Origin: Algoriphagus iocasae
Lineage (GTDB): Bacteria; Bacteroidota; Bacteroidia; Cytophagales; Cyclobacteriaceae
Reading direction: 5' to 3'
Assembly (NCBI RefSeq): GCF_014206875.1
Contig: NZ_JACIJO010000001.1
Span: 1,054,001 to 1,118,000, forward strand
Length of the DNA stretch: 64,000 nt
The notes below the pieces were generated by a model that had not been told where the DNA came from, did not search any database, and saw only the letters and a program-made list of their open reading frames with translations. A program made the translations under genes and the position numbers. This document shows, one piece after another, positions 27,091-34,330 of the stretch (the first letter of the stretch is position 1; each line of letters starts with the position of its first letter).

Positions 27091-27119
27091 AAGGCCGGAT
27101 TGATCGGCCTTTATTTTTT
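27090..27119. terminator. Bidirectional terminator between the amidoligase operon and pyrE
   Basis: Arms AAAGGCCG (27090-27097) and CGGCCTTT (27105-27112) pair around a 7-base loop, followed by TTATTTTTT on the plus strand. Read on the minus strand the stem ends in TTTTAC, so it can also serve the convergent pyrE gene that stops 42 bases away. Confidence 0.88.
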
Positions 27120-27153
27120 CATTTATAACTCAATTATCAAAATTGATATTTTT

Positions 27154-27798
27154 TCAGGGTGTCCAGGTAGAAGGGTCTTTTCTCCAAGCGGAAAGAGATT
27201 TTAAAGTTTCATCTGTCACATATTTTTTCTGGATTGCTCTTGGCAAAAGTGCTTCATAATGACTTAGACAAATCAATTTGACTCCTGCATTTTTGAAGTT
27301 TTCTGCCGCCAAATCAAATCCATAGCTAAAGATCGCCACCATTCCGAGTACTTCAAAACCTGCTTTTCTTAAATCTTCTGCAGCTTTTAGAGAACTTCCT
27401 CCTGTAGAAACCAAATCTTCCACGACGACTACTTTTTGACCTGGGGTTACTTTTCCTTCAATCATATTTTCCATCCCATGCCCTTTGGCTTTGGATCGAA
27501 CATAGATAAACGGAAGCTCTAAATCATTGGCTATCAAAGCTCCTTGAGGAATTCCGGCAGTAGCAACACCGGCAATGGCTTCTGCTTCCGGAAAATAGTG
27601 CATGACACTTTTTACCAGTTGGCTTTTGATAAGATTTCTGACAGCAGGAAATGACAAGGATAATCTATTGTCGCAATAAATTGGGGATTTCCATCCTGAA
27701 GCCCAAGTGAAAGGGTTTTCAGGTTGAAGTCGGATCGCTTGTATTTCCAGTAATTTATCGGCTACTTCAGCAGCTACACTCGGGTCTAAAATTTCCAT
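27154..27798 (-). CDS. pyrE: Orotate phosphoribosyltransferase
   Basis: 214 residues, normal length. The PRPP-binding signature VVVVEDLVSTGGSSLKAAE is complete, and the N-terminal WASGWKSPIYCDNR and the IAGVATAGIPQGALIA loop are typical of PyrE. It joins orotate and PRPP to give orotidine monophosphate in pyrimidine synthesis; cytoplasmic. It stands alone on the minus strand, divergent from a NUDIX gene with 96 bases between the starts, and shares the terminator at 27090-27119. Confidence 0.97.
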   Translation of the reverse strand: MEILDPSVAAEVADKLLEIQAIRLQPENPFTWASGWKSPIYCDNRLSLSFPAVRNLIKSQLVKSVMHYFPEAEAIAGVATAGIPQGALIANDLELPFIYVRSKAKGHGMENMIEGKVTPGQKVVVVEDLVSTGGSSLKAAEDLRKAGFEVLGMVAIFSYGFDLAAENFKNAGVKLICLSHYEALLPRAIQKKYVTDETLKSLSAWRKDPSTWTP

Positions 27799-27894
27799 AA
27801 CCCAAAAATAAGTGATAAACTTTCCTGAAGGTTGTTGCTGCTGATTTTTTTATGCATTTTTGGTTCTTTCAGAAAAATAAAGCGCGGAATTTCC

Positions 27895-28584
27895 ATGAGA
27901 ATTTTTGTAAACGACAAGCCATTAGATCTGATTTCGTATGAAGAGTTGGATGGTCGAAAAACTTTTGAGTCGATTTACCATCAACCTGATGAATTGTTGA
28001 ATTCTGTAGAATGGCAAGATGATGTGCTTTTTCATGAACCTTCCCACGATCTAGTCATCAAACTTCTCTATGTTCTTCGGACCAGAAAATTGAAAAATCT
28101 GGATTCCATTACTTTAGTGACAAAAGATAAGGCCTCGTTAAAGAAATTTGTCAAAAGCCGTTTTATGATTATCAAGGCTGCCGGAGGAGTAGTGACGAAT
28201 AAGAAGAAAAAGGTTTTATTGATTTTTAGACTTGGAAAGTGGGATTTCCCAAAAGGGAAATTTGACAAAGGCGAAACTCCTGAGCAGTGTGCTCTTCGTG
28301 AAGTGGAGGAGGAATGCGCAGTAAAAGTAAAAGTGACAAGGCATTTGTATAACACTTGGCATACCTACACCCAAAACCGTAAAAGTATTCTCAAGAAGAC
28401 TTATTGGTATGAAATGGAGTGCTTGGATGATAAAAACATGACTCCTCAAAAAGAAGAAGGAATCGATGATATCAGATGGTTTTATGAACCTGATGCCAAA
28501 ATAGCCTTGGTGAATTCTTATCCATCGATGAGGTATTTATTTAAGCAGTTTATCAAAAACCACCCAAAACCTCAGATTTTATAA
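27895..28584 (+). CDS. NUDIX hydrolase with N-terminal extension
   Basis: 229 residues from the ATG at 27895; an in-frame TTG at 27832 gives only hydrophobic filler. The first 95 residues are a separate module with no recognised motif. The NUDIX box starts at Gly121 (GKFDKGETPEQC) and contains Arg135-Glu136 and the Glu-Glu metal ligands; the last conserved Gly is Ala142. The C-terminus (KTYWYEMECLDDK) is like the diadenosine-polyphosphate/ADP-ribose class. It hydrolyses a nucleoside-diphosphate-linked compound, not identified. Its end overlaps the convergent coaD stop by 13 bases. Confidence 0.9.
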   Translation: MRIFVNDKPLDLISYEELDGRKTFESIYHQPDELLNSVEWQDDVLFHEPSHDLVIKLLYVLRTRKLKNLDSITLVTKDKASLKKFVKSRFMIIKAAGGVVTNKKKKVLLIFRLGKWDFPKGKFDKGETPEQCALREVEEECAVKVKVTRHLYNTWHTYTQNRKSILKKTYWYEMECLDDKNMTPQKEEGIDDIRWFYEPDAKIALVNSYPSMRYLFKQFIKNHPKPQIL

Positions 28585-29027
28585 GGTAGAAATTCTGCCA
28601 CATCTCCGCCATAGCGATGGACTTCGCGAATAACGGTGGAGCTTATCGCTGCAAAAGGAGGGGAGGTAATCAAAAACACGGTTTCTAGATCTTCATTTAG
28701 GTACCGGTTCATTTGGCTGATTGTGTTTTCGTATTCGAAATCAGTCGTATTTCTCAAACCTCTTACCAAGTAACCCGCATCATGTTTTTTTGCTAAAGTG
28801 GAGGTTAGTTCATTATAGACAATGACTTTAACCTGATCCATTCCAGTATACACACTTTTGATTTTATCGACCATTAAGTCTATGTCGAAATAGCGGTTTT
28901 GCTTGGTCGAGTTGTAGCCAATTCCAATAATCACCTCATCAAAAAGTTTTAAACTTCTGATTACGATGTCGTGATGACCCATAGTAAATGGGTCAAATGA
29001 ACCAGGGAATATGGCTACTTTTTTCAT
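28572..29027 (-). CDS. coaD: Phosphopantetheine adenylyltransferase
   Basis: 151 residues from the ATG at 29027, two bases after the preceding stop (TGATCATG). CoaD landmarks are VAIFPGSFDPFTMGHHDIV, with the nucleotidyltransferase T-x-G-H motif, and LVRGLRNTTDFEYE. PPFAAISSTVIREV closes the active site. It transfers AMP from ATP to 4'-phosphopantetheine, the fourth step of coenzyme A synthesis, as a cytoplasmic hexamer. It is the last of the three-gene minus-strand run that starts with a pilin-like gene and DUF3822. Confidence 0.97.
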   Translation of the reverse strand: MKKVAIFPGSFDPFTMGHHDIVIRSLKLFDEVIIGIGYNSTKQNRYFDIDLMVDKIKSVYTGMDQVKVIVYNELTSTLAKKHDAGYLVRGLRNTTDFEYENTISQMNRYLNEDLETVFLITSPPFAAISSTVIREVHRYGGDVAEFLPYKI

Positions 29028-29029
29028 GA

Positions 29030-29848
29030 TCAATCAAATTGCCAAGAAGACTCAAAAAGGCCTCCGGATTTTAAATGTTTAAAGCCGTGGGAATAATTCT
29101 GGTTGGAATGTGGCTTCATTATTCTGAAATGATGGAAATATTCCTTTCCCCACTCATTAGTTACTTCAAAATGTTCTGTTGCACCAAAAAGGCTGATTCT
29201 CACATGGTTTTTGTCATAGTTCATCTGAGCAATGACAATGCTGACATACTTGAGAATGTCCTCTTTATCTTTGATTTCAAAAATATTGAAGACACTTAAC
29301 TCTTGATCTGTAAAGGCGACCAAATAGATATAATTATCGAGAATGCAGACAAGAATCTCTTGTCCAATCAAATTAAAGCGCTCTTTGAATAAATAGGATA
29401 AAAAGGAAGTGCCTCCATGATAAAAGGAGATTTCCGAAAATCTAGCCTCCAGAGCTTTCTTGGTTTTACTGGAGAGATAAGAAACCAATTGGATATTGTT
29501 GCTATCCAAAGGTGTTGCAAAATAAAAGTTGTCTTTTTTCTGCTCTCCAACAAAAGAGAGATAGGTTTCCTCTTTGCCAGGTGCATAGAGAACGCCTGGT
29601 ATCAAGCTAAATTCAAGTTGGTGCAAATAGATTTTTGCAGGTAAATCCATCCGAAGAAGAGGATCAGAAACCAGCAAAGATTCTATTTCATTCCACTCAA
29701 ATTTGGTGTAATAATGAATCCCGATGTTCGCTTGATTTTTGTCTTTGGCAAAAATTGCAAGTGAATGGGGATATAAAAAAAGTGATAAGCTCGTTGTGTC
29801 TTCCACATCAAACTTATCACTCTTGTATACTTTGAGATTGTTTTCCAA
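29030..29848 (-). CDS. DUF3822 family protein (ASKHA-like fold)
   Basis: 272 residues, no signal peptide. The sequence matches the Bacteroidota-specific DUF3822 family: LSLFLYPHSLAIFAKD near the N-terminus, FYFATPLDSNNIQLVSYLS, and FYHGGTSFLSYLFKERFN, then ILVCILDNYIYLVAF. Known members have been likened to the actin/hexokinase superfamily, but no phosphate-binding signature is obvious here. Its position directly before coaD (two-base gap) is a repeated Bacteroidota arrangement and may link it to CoA synthesis or to RNA modification. Function unknown. Confidence 0.8.
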   Translation of the reverse strand: MENNLKVYKSDKFDVEDTTSLSLFLYPHSLAIFAKDKNQANIGIHYYTKFEWNEIESLLVSDPLLRMDLPAKIYLHQLEFSLIPGVLYAPGKEETYLSFVGEQKKDNFYFATPLDSNNIQLVSYLSSKTKKALEARFSEISFYHGGTSFLSYLFKERFNLIGQEILVCILDNYIYLVAFTDQELSVFNIFEIKDKEDILKYVSIVIAQMNYDKNHVRISLFGATEHFEVTNEWGKEYFHHFRIMKPHSNQNYSHGFKHLKSGGLFESSWQFD

Positions 29849-29860
29849 AATCCTTTGGGA

Positions 29861-30442
29861 TTATTTCCAGTTACCTTCAGTTGAAGCGTCAGTTCTGGAA
29901 CCCACTTTAAGGGCTTTCTCGTTGTTGTTTAATCTTCTTTCTGGATTGATAGGAGCAGGGTCTCTGATCTCGAATACAGCGATTTCGTAGCTGTTTCTTT
30001 CGATTTTGTCAGCGAAGAATTCAAAACGCTTTCCTCCAGAACCTGGAACTACTGCCAATGCTTCTAAATTGAAGTTTGGATATTTTCTATCGTTAAACAA
30101 AGAGTCAAGAACGTTTACAGAACCTAGGGTGTCAAAAGTTACTGTAGTTTCTTCTTTACCATATTCCAATAATTTGGTTGTTTCAGTTCTCTGAACTAAC
30201 CAGATTTTACCTTCTTGGATGAATTGCTTCAAGGTGTCCCAATTGTCTGCATATTTTCCGTTAGCAGCTTGATATGCCAATTCAGCATCACGAAGCATTT
30301 GGAGTTTCTCGATAATCGCAGCTTCTGTCAAAGCAATTCTTTTCTCAGTTTCCACTACATCATCTACACCTTTCCAAAGCAGGTAACCAAGACCTAGAGC
30401 AGCTAAAAGGAAGACAAAGGATAATACTTTAGTTAGATTCAT
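29861..30442 (-). CDS. Membrane-anchored pilin-like protein, unknown function
   Basis: 193 residues. It has a short cytoplasmic start (MNLTK), one transmembrane helix (about 6-24) and a long amphipathic helix. Then comes AELAYQAANGKYADNWDTLKQFI, a stretch seen in type II secretion pseudopilins and type IV pilins. The usual prepilin peptidase site (G-F-x4-E) is absent, so it is not a standard pilin. The C-terminal domain is beta-rich and predicted to be periplasmic. It starts the run that continues with DUF3822 and coaD, 12 bases apart. Function not known. Confidence 0.7.
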   Translation of the reverse strand: MNLTKVLSFVFLLAALGLGYLLWKGVDDVVETEKRIALTEAAIIEKLQMLRDAELAYQAANGKYADNWDTLKQFIQEGKIWLVQRTETTKLLEYGKEETTVTFDTLGSVNVLDSLFNDRKYPNFNLEALAVVPGSGGKRFEFFADKIERNSYEIAVFEIRDPAPINPERRLNNNEKALKVGSRTDASTEGNWK

Positions 30443-30490
30443 TTTGATTAAATTTTAAATCAAGGTAAGGTTGAAGGTTTTTTAAACGTG

Positions 30491-31000
30491 CTATTTTATG
30501 GAAATATTTCCAAAATTAAAATATCCTTTCCACAAACCTAGGTCCTCAAGTGAATTTATTCGCCAAAAGATTTGATGAAGGGAGTCCTGAGGCAGTGAAC
30601 GGATATCTTCCAGACTCATCCATGCCATTTCACTTAAAATCTGGAATTCCTTACTAAGTTCGGGATCTTCTCCGAGTTTTAAACTACCTCCGGTGGATTT
30701 TAAACTAAAAAAATGCTCCATTGCGTGTAATGGAGGGTCTAAATACTCGTGAACAAACAAATATTTGCGAATTTTAACATTTAGACCTGTTTCTTCTTTA
30801 AATTCTCTGATCAGATTTTCCTCGGCATTCGTCCCATAATGCATTCCTCCTCCAGGCACAGACCAAAGAATTTTTCCATCCCCCATCAGGTGCTTGACCA
30901 TGAGTAGTTTATTATCCTCTATCAGGATCCCATTTACCCTCACACGCAAATGATTTCCAAATTTTGATTCTATTTCCTTGCTGATATCGTCTTTTGCCAT
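30491..31000 (-). CDS. NUDIX hydrolase with an altered NUDIX box
   Basis: 169 residues. The core reads VRVNGILIEDNKLLMVKH, then WSVPGGGMHYGTNAEENLIREFKEETG. The catalytic REFKEE is intact (Arg65, Glu66, Glu69, Glu70), but the position of the first conserved Glu is Thr57. Such boxes can still bind metal through the REUXEE part. The substrate is unidentified. The start codon lies 14 bases from the start of the divergent helicase gene, so any promoter for either must lie inside the other gene. Confidence 0.85.
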   Translation of the reverse strand: MAKDDISKEIESKFGNHLRVRVNGILIEDNKLLMVKHLMGDGKILWSVPGGGMHYGTNAEENLIREFKEETGLNVKIRKYLFVHEYLDPPLHAMEHFFSLKSTGGSLKLGEDPELSKEFQILSEMAWMSLEDIRSLPQDSLHQIFWRINSLEDLGLWKGYFNFGNISIK

Positions 31001-31014
31001 TTACATTCGCTTCT

Positions 31015-32460
31015 ATGGCTAAAGATAATCAGCACTTGCCGAAGCCTTCGGATTTATTGATCAAAAATTTTCCTTTTCCGCCAACCTCTGGCCAATCTGT
31101 TTTTTTTAAGAAAATGGATGACTTTTTGTCTATGGACGCAGATTCCAAGCCAACTTTTGTATTAAGAGGGTATGCAGGCACAGGGAAGACTTCTGTGATT
31201 TCTGCCTTGGTCAAAAGTTTGCCAAGGTTGAATATGAAATCCTTGCTTCTAGCACCCACTGGCCGAGCAGCCAAAGTCATGGGTAATTATAGCAAAAGAG
31301 CAGCTTTTACCATTCATAAAATTATTTACAAACCAAAAGGGGATGACGGGAGTCTGGGAATGGGCTTTATTCTTCAAAAGAATTATTACAAAGACACTGT
31401 ATTTATTGTAGATGAATCCTCGATGCTGGCCGATGATGGAGGGATGTCTGGGAATCTTCTTGGAGATTTGATCCGATTTACCTTTCAGGGAACAGGGAAT
31501 CGATTGATTTTGGTGGGTGATACGGCTCAATTACCACCTGTGGGAAGTGAATATAGTCCGGCATTGGAGTCAAGCTATCTTCAACGATACTTTCGCTTAG
31601 ATGCTGCTCAAATCGAATTGACAGAGGTGATGCGGCAGAAATTGGAATCTGGGATTCTTTATAATGCCACTAATTTAAGGGATCAATTAAAAGCCGAACT
31701 GCCAAAAATACAGATTACCACCAATTTATTTAAGGATACTTTTAAAATGACTGGAGAGAAGTTGGAAGATGGTCTCAGGTATGCCTATGATAAATTTGGG
31801 ACAGAAAACACGACAATTGTTACCAGATCAAACAAAGCAGCGGTTCAATACAATCTTTATATCCGTAAAGTCATTCATTTTTTTGAAGATGAAATCAGCT
31901 CGGGTGATTTACTGATGATTGTAAAAAACAACTACACCTATATGACTGAGTCAGACAGGGTCAATTTCTTAGCAAATGGAGATATGGCTGAAGTGATGAA
32001 AATCAGGTCTTTTGAAGAGATGTATGATTTTCGGTTTGCCACTTTGGAGTTGAGACTATTGGATTATCCAGATGAGCCCCATTTTGAGGCAAAAGTACTC
32101 TTGGATACGCTCTATTCGCCAAGTCCATCTTTGACAAGAGACCAGTACAGAAGTTTGTATCAAAAGGTTTCAGAGGACTATGCTGATGTTGCTAGTAAAA
32201 AGGAGCGAATGGAATTGATCAGAAAAGATCCTTATTTGAACGCTTTGCAAGTGAAGTTTGCCTATGCCTTGACCTGTCATAAGGCTCAAGGTGGACAATG
32301 GATGGCAGTATTTGTTGATCAGGGATATTTGAAAGAAGATCAGGTGGATAAAGACTTTACCAGGTGGTTATATACCGCAGTAACACGGGCTACTCAGGAA
32401 TTATATCTTGTGAATTTTAATCCCATGTTTTTTGTTAAAACAGCTGACGACATGTCATAA
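31015..32460 (+). CDS. RecD-like ATP-dependent DNA helicase (superfamily 1)
   Basis: 481 residues from the ATG at 31015; an upstream TTG is rejected. Motif I is RGYAGTGKTS (about 51-60), motif Ia is LLLAPTGRAAKVM, motif II is VDESSMLADD, motif III is LILVGDTAQLPPVG, and the C-terminal motifs include LTCHKAQGGQW and LYTAVTRATQELYLV. This is the UvrD/RecD-like single-chain helicase common in Bacteroidota, without RecB or RecC partners nearby. It should unwind DNA 5' to 3' in repair, by analogy with RecD. It ends before a non-coding stretch of about 210 bases. Confidence 0.92.
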   Translation: MAKDNQHLPKPSDLLIKNFPFPPTSGQSVFFKKMDDFLSMDADSKPTFVLRGYAGTGKTSVISALVKSLPRLNMKSLLLAPTGRAAKVMGNYSKRAAFTIHKIIYKPKGDDGSLGMGFILQKNYYKDTVFIVDESSMLADDGGMSGNLLGDLIRFTFQGTGNRLILVGDTAQLPPVGSEYSPALESSYLQRYFRLDAAQIELTEVMRQKLESGILYNATNLRDQLKAELPKIQITTNLFKDTFKMTGEKLEDGLRYAYDKFGTENTTIVTRSNKAAVQYNLYIRKVIHFFEDEISSGDLLMIVKNNYTYMTESDRVNFLANGDMAEVMKIRSFEEMYDFRFATLELRLLDYPDEPHFEAKVLLDTLYSPSPSLTRDQYRSLYQKVSEDYADVASKKERMELIRKDPYLNALQVKFAYALTCHKAQGGQWMAVFVDQGYLKEDQVDKDFTRWLYTAVTRATQELYLVNFNPMFFVKTADDMS

Positions 32461-32580
32461 AACTGCTAGAAAACAATTTTGGCAAGGTATTTTCAGTATG
32501 GCAACCAAGCAGAAAAGAAATTCGTTATTTGATGCTATCTGAAAAAATTGAATATTTGAAAACCAATAATAATTAAGATC

Positions 32581-32661
32581 ATGAAATCGAGCATGACTAA
32601 CTTATCATTCTTTAGGATGATTACTGATCAAGCGAGTTTCCATGTGACCATTGAAAATTAA
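32581..32661 (+). other. Short open frame of 26 codons, probably not a gene
   Basis: An ATG at 32581 opens a frame of 26 residues (MKSSMTNLSFFRMITDQASF then five to six more) ending with TAA at 32659-32661. It lies in the 212-base interval between the helicase and DUF1573 genes. It has no strong ribosome-binding sequence and no recognised motif. The rest of the interval holds no other feature I can name. Listed so that the interval is described; likely chance. Confidence 0.15.
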
Positions 32662-32672
32662 ATAATAATCAT

Positions 32673-33068
32673 ATGAAAAAAATAGCCATTCTATTTAGTC
32701 TCTTTGCATTTGCATTGGTTTTTCATGCAAACGCGCAGGAAGCTTCTGGAGCAGCCATTACATTCAAAGAAAAATCTATTGACTTTGGAGATATTACTCA
32801 AGGAGATAAAGTGTCTCACACATTTGAATTGACAAATTCAGGGAAAGCTCCATTGATTATTTCCAATGTGGCAGCAACTTGTGGCTGTACAGTACCAAGC
32901 TGGCCAAAGGAGCCAATTGCACCAGGTGAATCTGCCGAAATCAAGGTTTCCTTTAATTCAGCAGGTAAAATGGGGAAACAAAATTCAGTGGTAAGAATTT
33001 ATTCCAATGCTTCTGAGCCAATTGAAAAAATCTCATTGATTTCAAACGTACTTCCTAAAACGAAGTAA
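32673..33068 (+). CDS. Exported DUF1573 (ASPM/SPD-2/Hydin-like) domain protein
   Basis: 131 residues with a signal peptide (MKKIAILFSLFAFALVFHANAQ). The mature part is one immunoglobulin-like DUF1573 domain: ITFKEKSIDFGDITQGDKVSHTFELTNSGKAPLII, then ATCGCTVPSWPKEPIAPG, then FNSAGKMGKQNSVVRIYSN. The DFG-x-I-x-x-G-D start and the CGC cysteines are family hallmarks. These proteins are periplasmic or surface-exposed in Bacteroidota and are usually annotated only as hypothetical. Monocistronic, with a terminator 22 bases downstream. Confidence 0.9.
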   Translation: MKKIAILFSLFAFALVFHANAQEASGAAITFKEKSIDFGDITQGDKVSHTFELTNSGKAPLIISNVAATCGCTVPSWPKEPIAPGESAEIKVSFNSAGKMGKQNSVVRIYSNASEPIEKISLISNVLPKTK

Positions 33069-33089
33069 GTTCATAAATGACACAATTAG

Positions 33090-33118
33090 AAAGCCTTCCA
33101 GTTTGGGAGGCTTTTTTT
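33090..33118 (+). terminator. Rho-independent terminator after the DUF1573 gene
   Basis: Arms AAAGCCTTCC (33090-33099) and GGGAGGCTTT (33105-33114) pair with one T-G wobble around AGTTT and are followed by TTTT. It lies 22 bases after the stop. Confidence 0.88.
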
Positions 33119-33267
33119 ATGCTTGGATTCATTAGGAGCAAAACGATTGGTTCTTTTTCAAAAACCCTAATGGGAAAGTTATATGTGTTTTATTTATAGA
33201 AGTTACTATTGTATCATTTTGTTACAATAAATTTTTTAGCTTATTTCAGAGCAAAATCAGGATACTC

Positions 33268-34119
33268 ATGAAATTTACAGCCCTACTTCTATTTTTCATT
33301 TCAGCACTTGCAAGTTCAAGTTTTGCAAGCTCAGATACTGTGCAAATTACAAACTCTAAAACCATGATTACTCACAAAGCAGTAGTGGTGACTCCAAGCA
33401 CTTATGAGCAAGGAAATAAAAATTACCCCACGCTTTACTTATTACATGGTGGAATTGGAAAGTTTTCTGACTGGACAAAGCAGATTTCTGATAAAGCTCT
33501 GATCCAAAAACTGGCTGATCAATATGGGTTTATTATTGTTATGCCAGAAGGTGATGTATTTAGTTATTACATAGATAGCCCAGTTGACGAGAAAAGTCAG
33601 TACGACACATATATTTCAAAAGATGTCGTCAATTTCATGGACAAAAATTATAGAACTATTGCCAAAAAAGAGGGTAGAGCGATAACAGGATTATCTATGG
33701 GTGGTTTTGGGGCATTGTATTTATCTGCTAAGCATCCTGAGCTGTTTTTAGCGGCTGGAAGTATGAGTGGCGCAATAAATCCAGATCTTAAGGGTTGGGG
33801 CCTTCCACAACAATCAATGATCGATGTGGGAAAAGGATTTGCGGGGATCTTAGGAAGTAAAGAAGAGTTTCCAGAGCGATACGATGAGGTAAGCATTATC
33901 AACAATATCGATGTGTATAAGAAACACGGAATTCACTTGATGATAGACTGTGGAGTAAATGATTTTTTAATTCAACCCAACAGAGAATTGCATAGAAGAT
34001 TGGTTTTCGAGGGGATTTCTCATGATTACACTGAGCGAGATGGAGGGCATTCATGGAAGTATTGGGAAAATGCACTTCCATACCACATGGTGTTTTTTGC
34101 TAGTTTACTGGAGAAATAA
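33268..34119 (+). CDS. Secreted esterase of the COG0627/feruloyl esterase-like family
   Basis: 283 residues with a signal peptide ending about residue 20 (SSFAS). The family start YPTLYLLHGGIGKFSDW is followed by the nucleophile elbow GLSMGGFGA with Ser143 and AAGSMSGAINPD. The C-terminal DCGVNDFLI supplies the Asp and RDGGHSWKYWENALPYH the His. It resembles S-formylglutathione hydrolase and polysaccharide esterases; secretion favours an acyl-glycan substrate. It is a paralogue of the esterase at 55845-56696, with shared blocks such as AITGLSMGG and AKHPELF. It is monocistronic. Confidence 0.9.
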   Translation: MKFTALLLFFISALASSSFASSDTVQITNSKTMITHKAVVVTPSTYEQGNKNYPTLYLLHGGIGKFSDWTKQISDKALIQKLADQYGFIIVMPEGDVFSYYIDSPVDEKSQYDTYISKDVVNFMDKNYRTIAKKEGRAITGLSMGGFGALYLSAKHPELFLAAGSMSGAINPDLKGWGLPQQSMIDVGKGFAGILGSKEEFPERYDEVSIINNIDVYKKHGIHLMIDCGVNDFLIQPNRELHRRLVFEGISHDYTERDGGHSWKYWENALPYHMVFFASLLEK

Positions 34120-34330
34120 GCTGGTTCTTAGCATATAGGTGAAATGATGAAATCTTGATTTTATAATGTTTTGATACTTCTATCGCAGATGTATTAATCA
34201 GGTTTTTGGAATTAATATTTTCTCGGAGCTTATTGAAGTAGATGTTTGATCTTCTCCAATCTCAAAACACTTATTTTAAATCCTTGATTAGGTAGGGTTT
34301 ACCTATTCTTGATTATAAATAATACCTCTT

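Noticed and set aside
32581-32661. 26-codon open frame before the DUF1573 gene
   Set aside because: No ribosome site, no motif and a length expected by chance; kept only as a low-confidence note.
34283-34315. TAGGTA-GGGTT-TACCTA with CTTGATTA direct repeats between the convergent esterase and GH39 genes
   Set aside because: The hairpin is short and lacks a T-run on either strand, so it is not called a terminator; the 211-base gap holds nothing else recognised.
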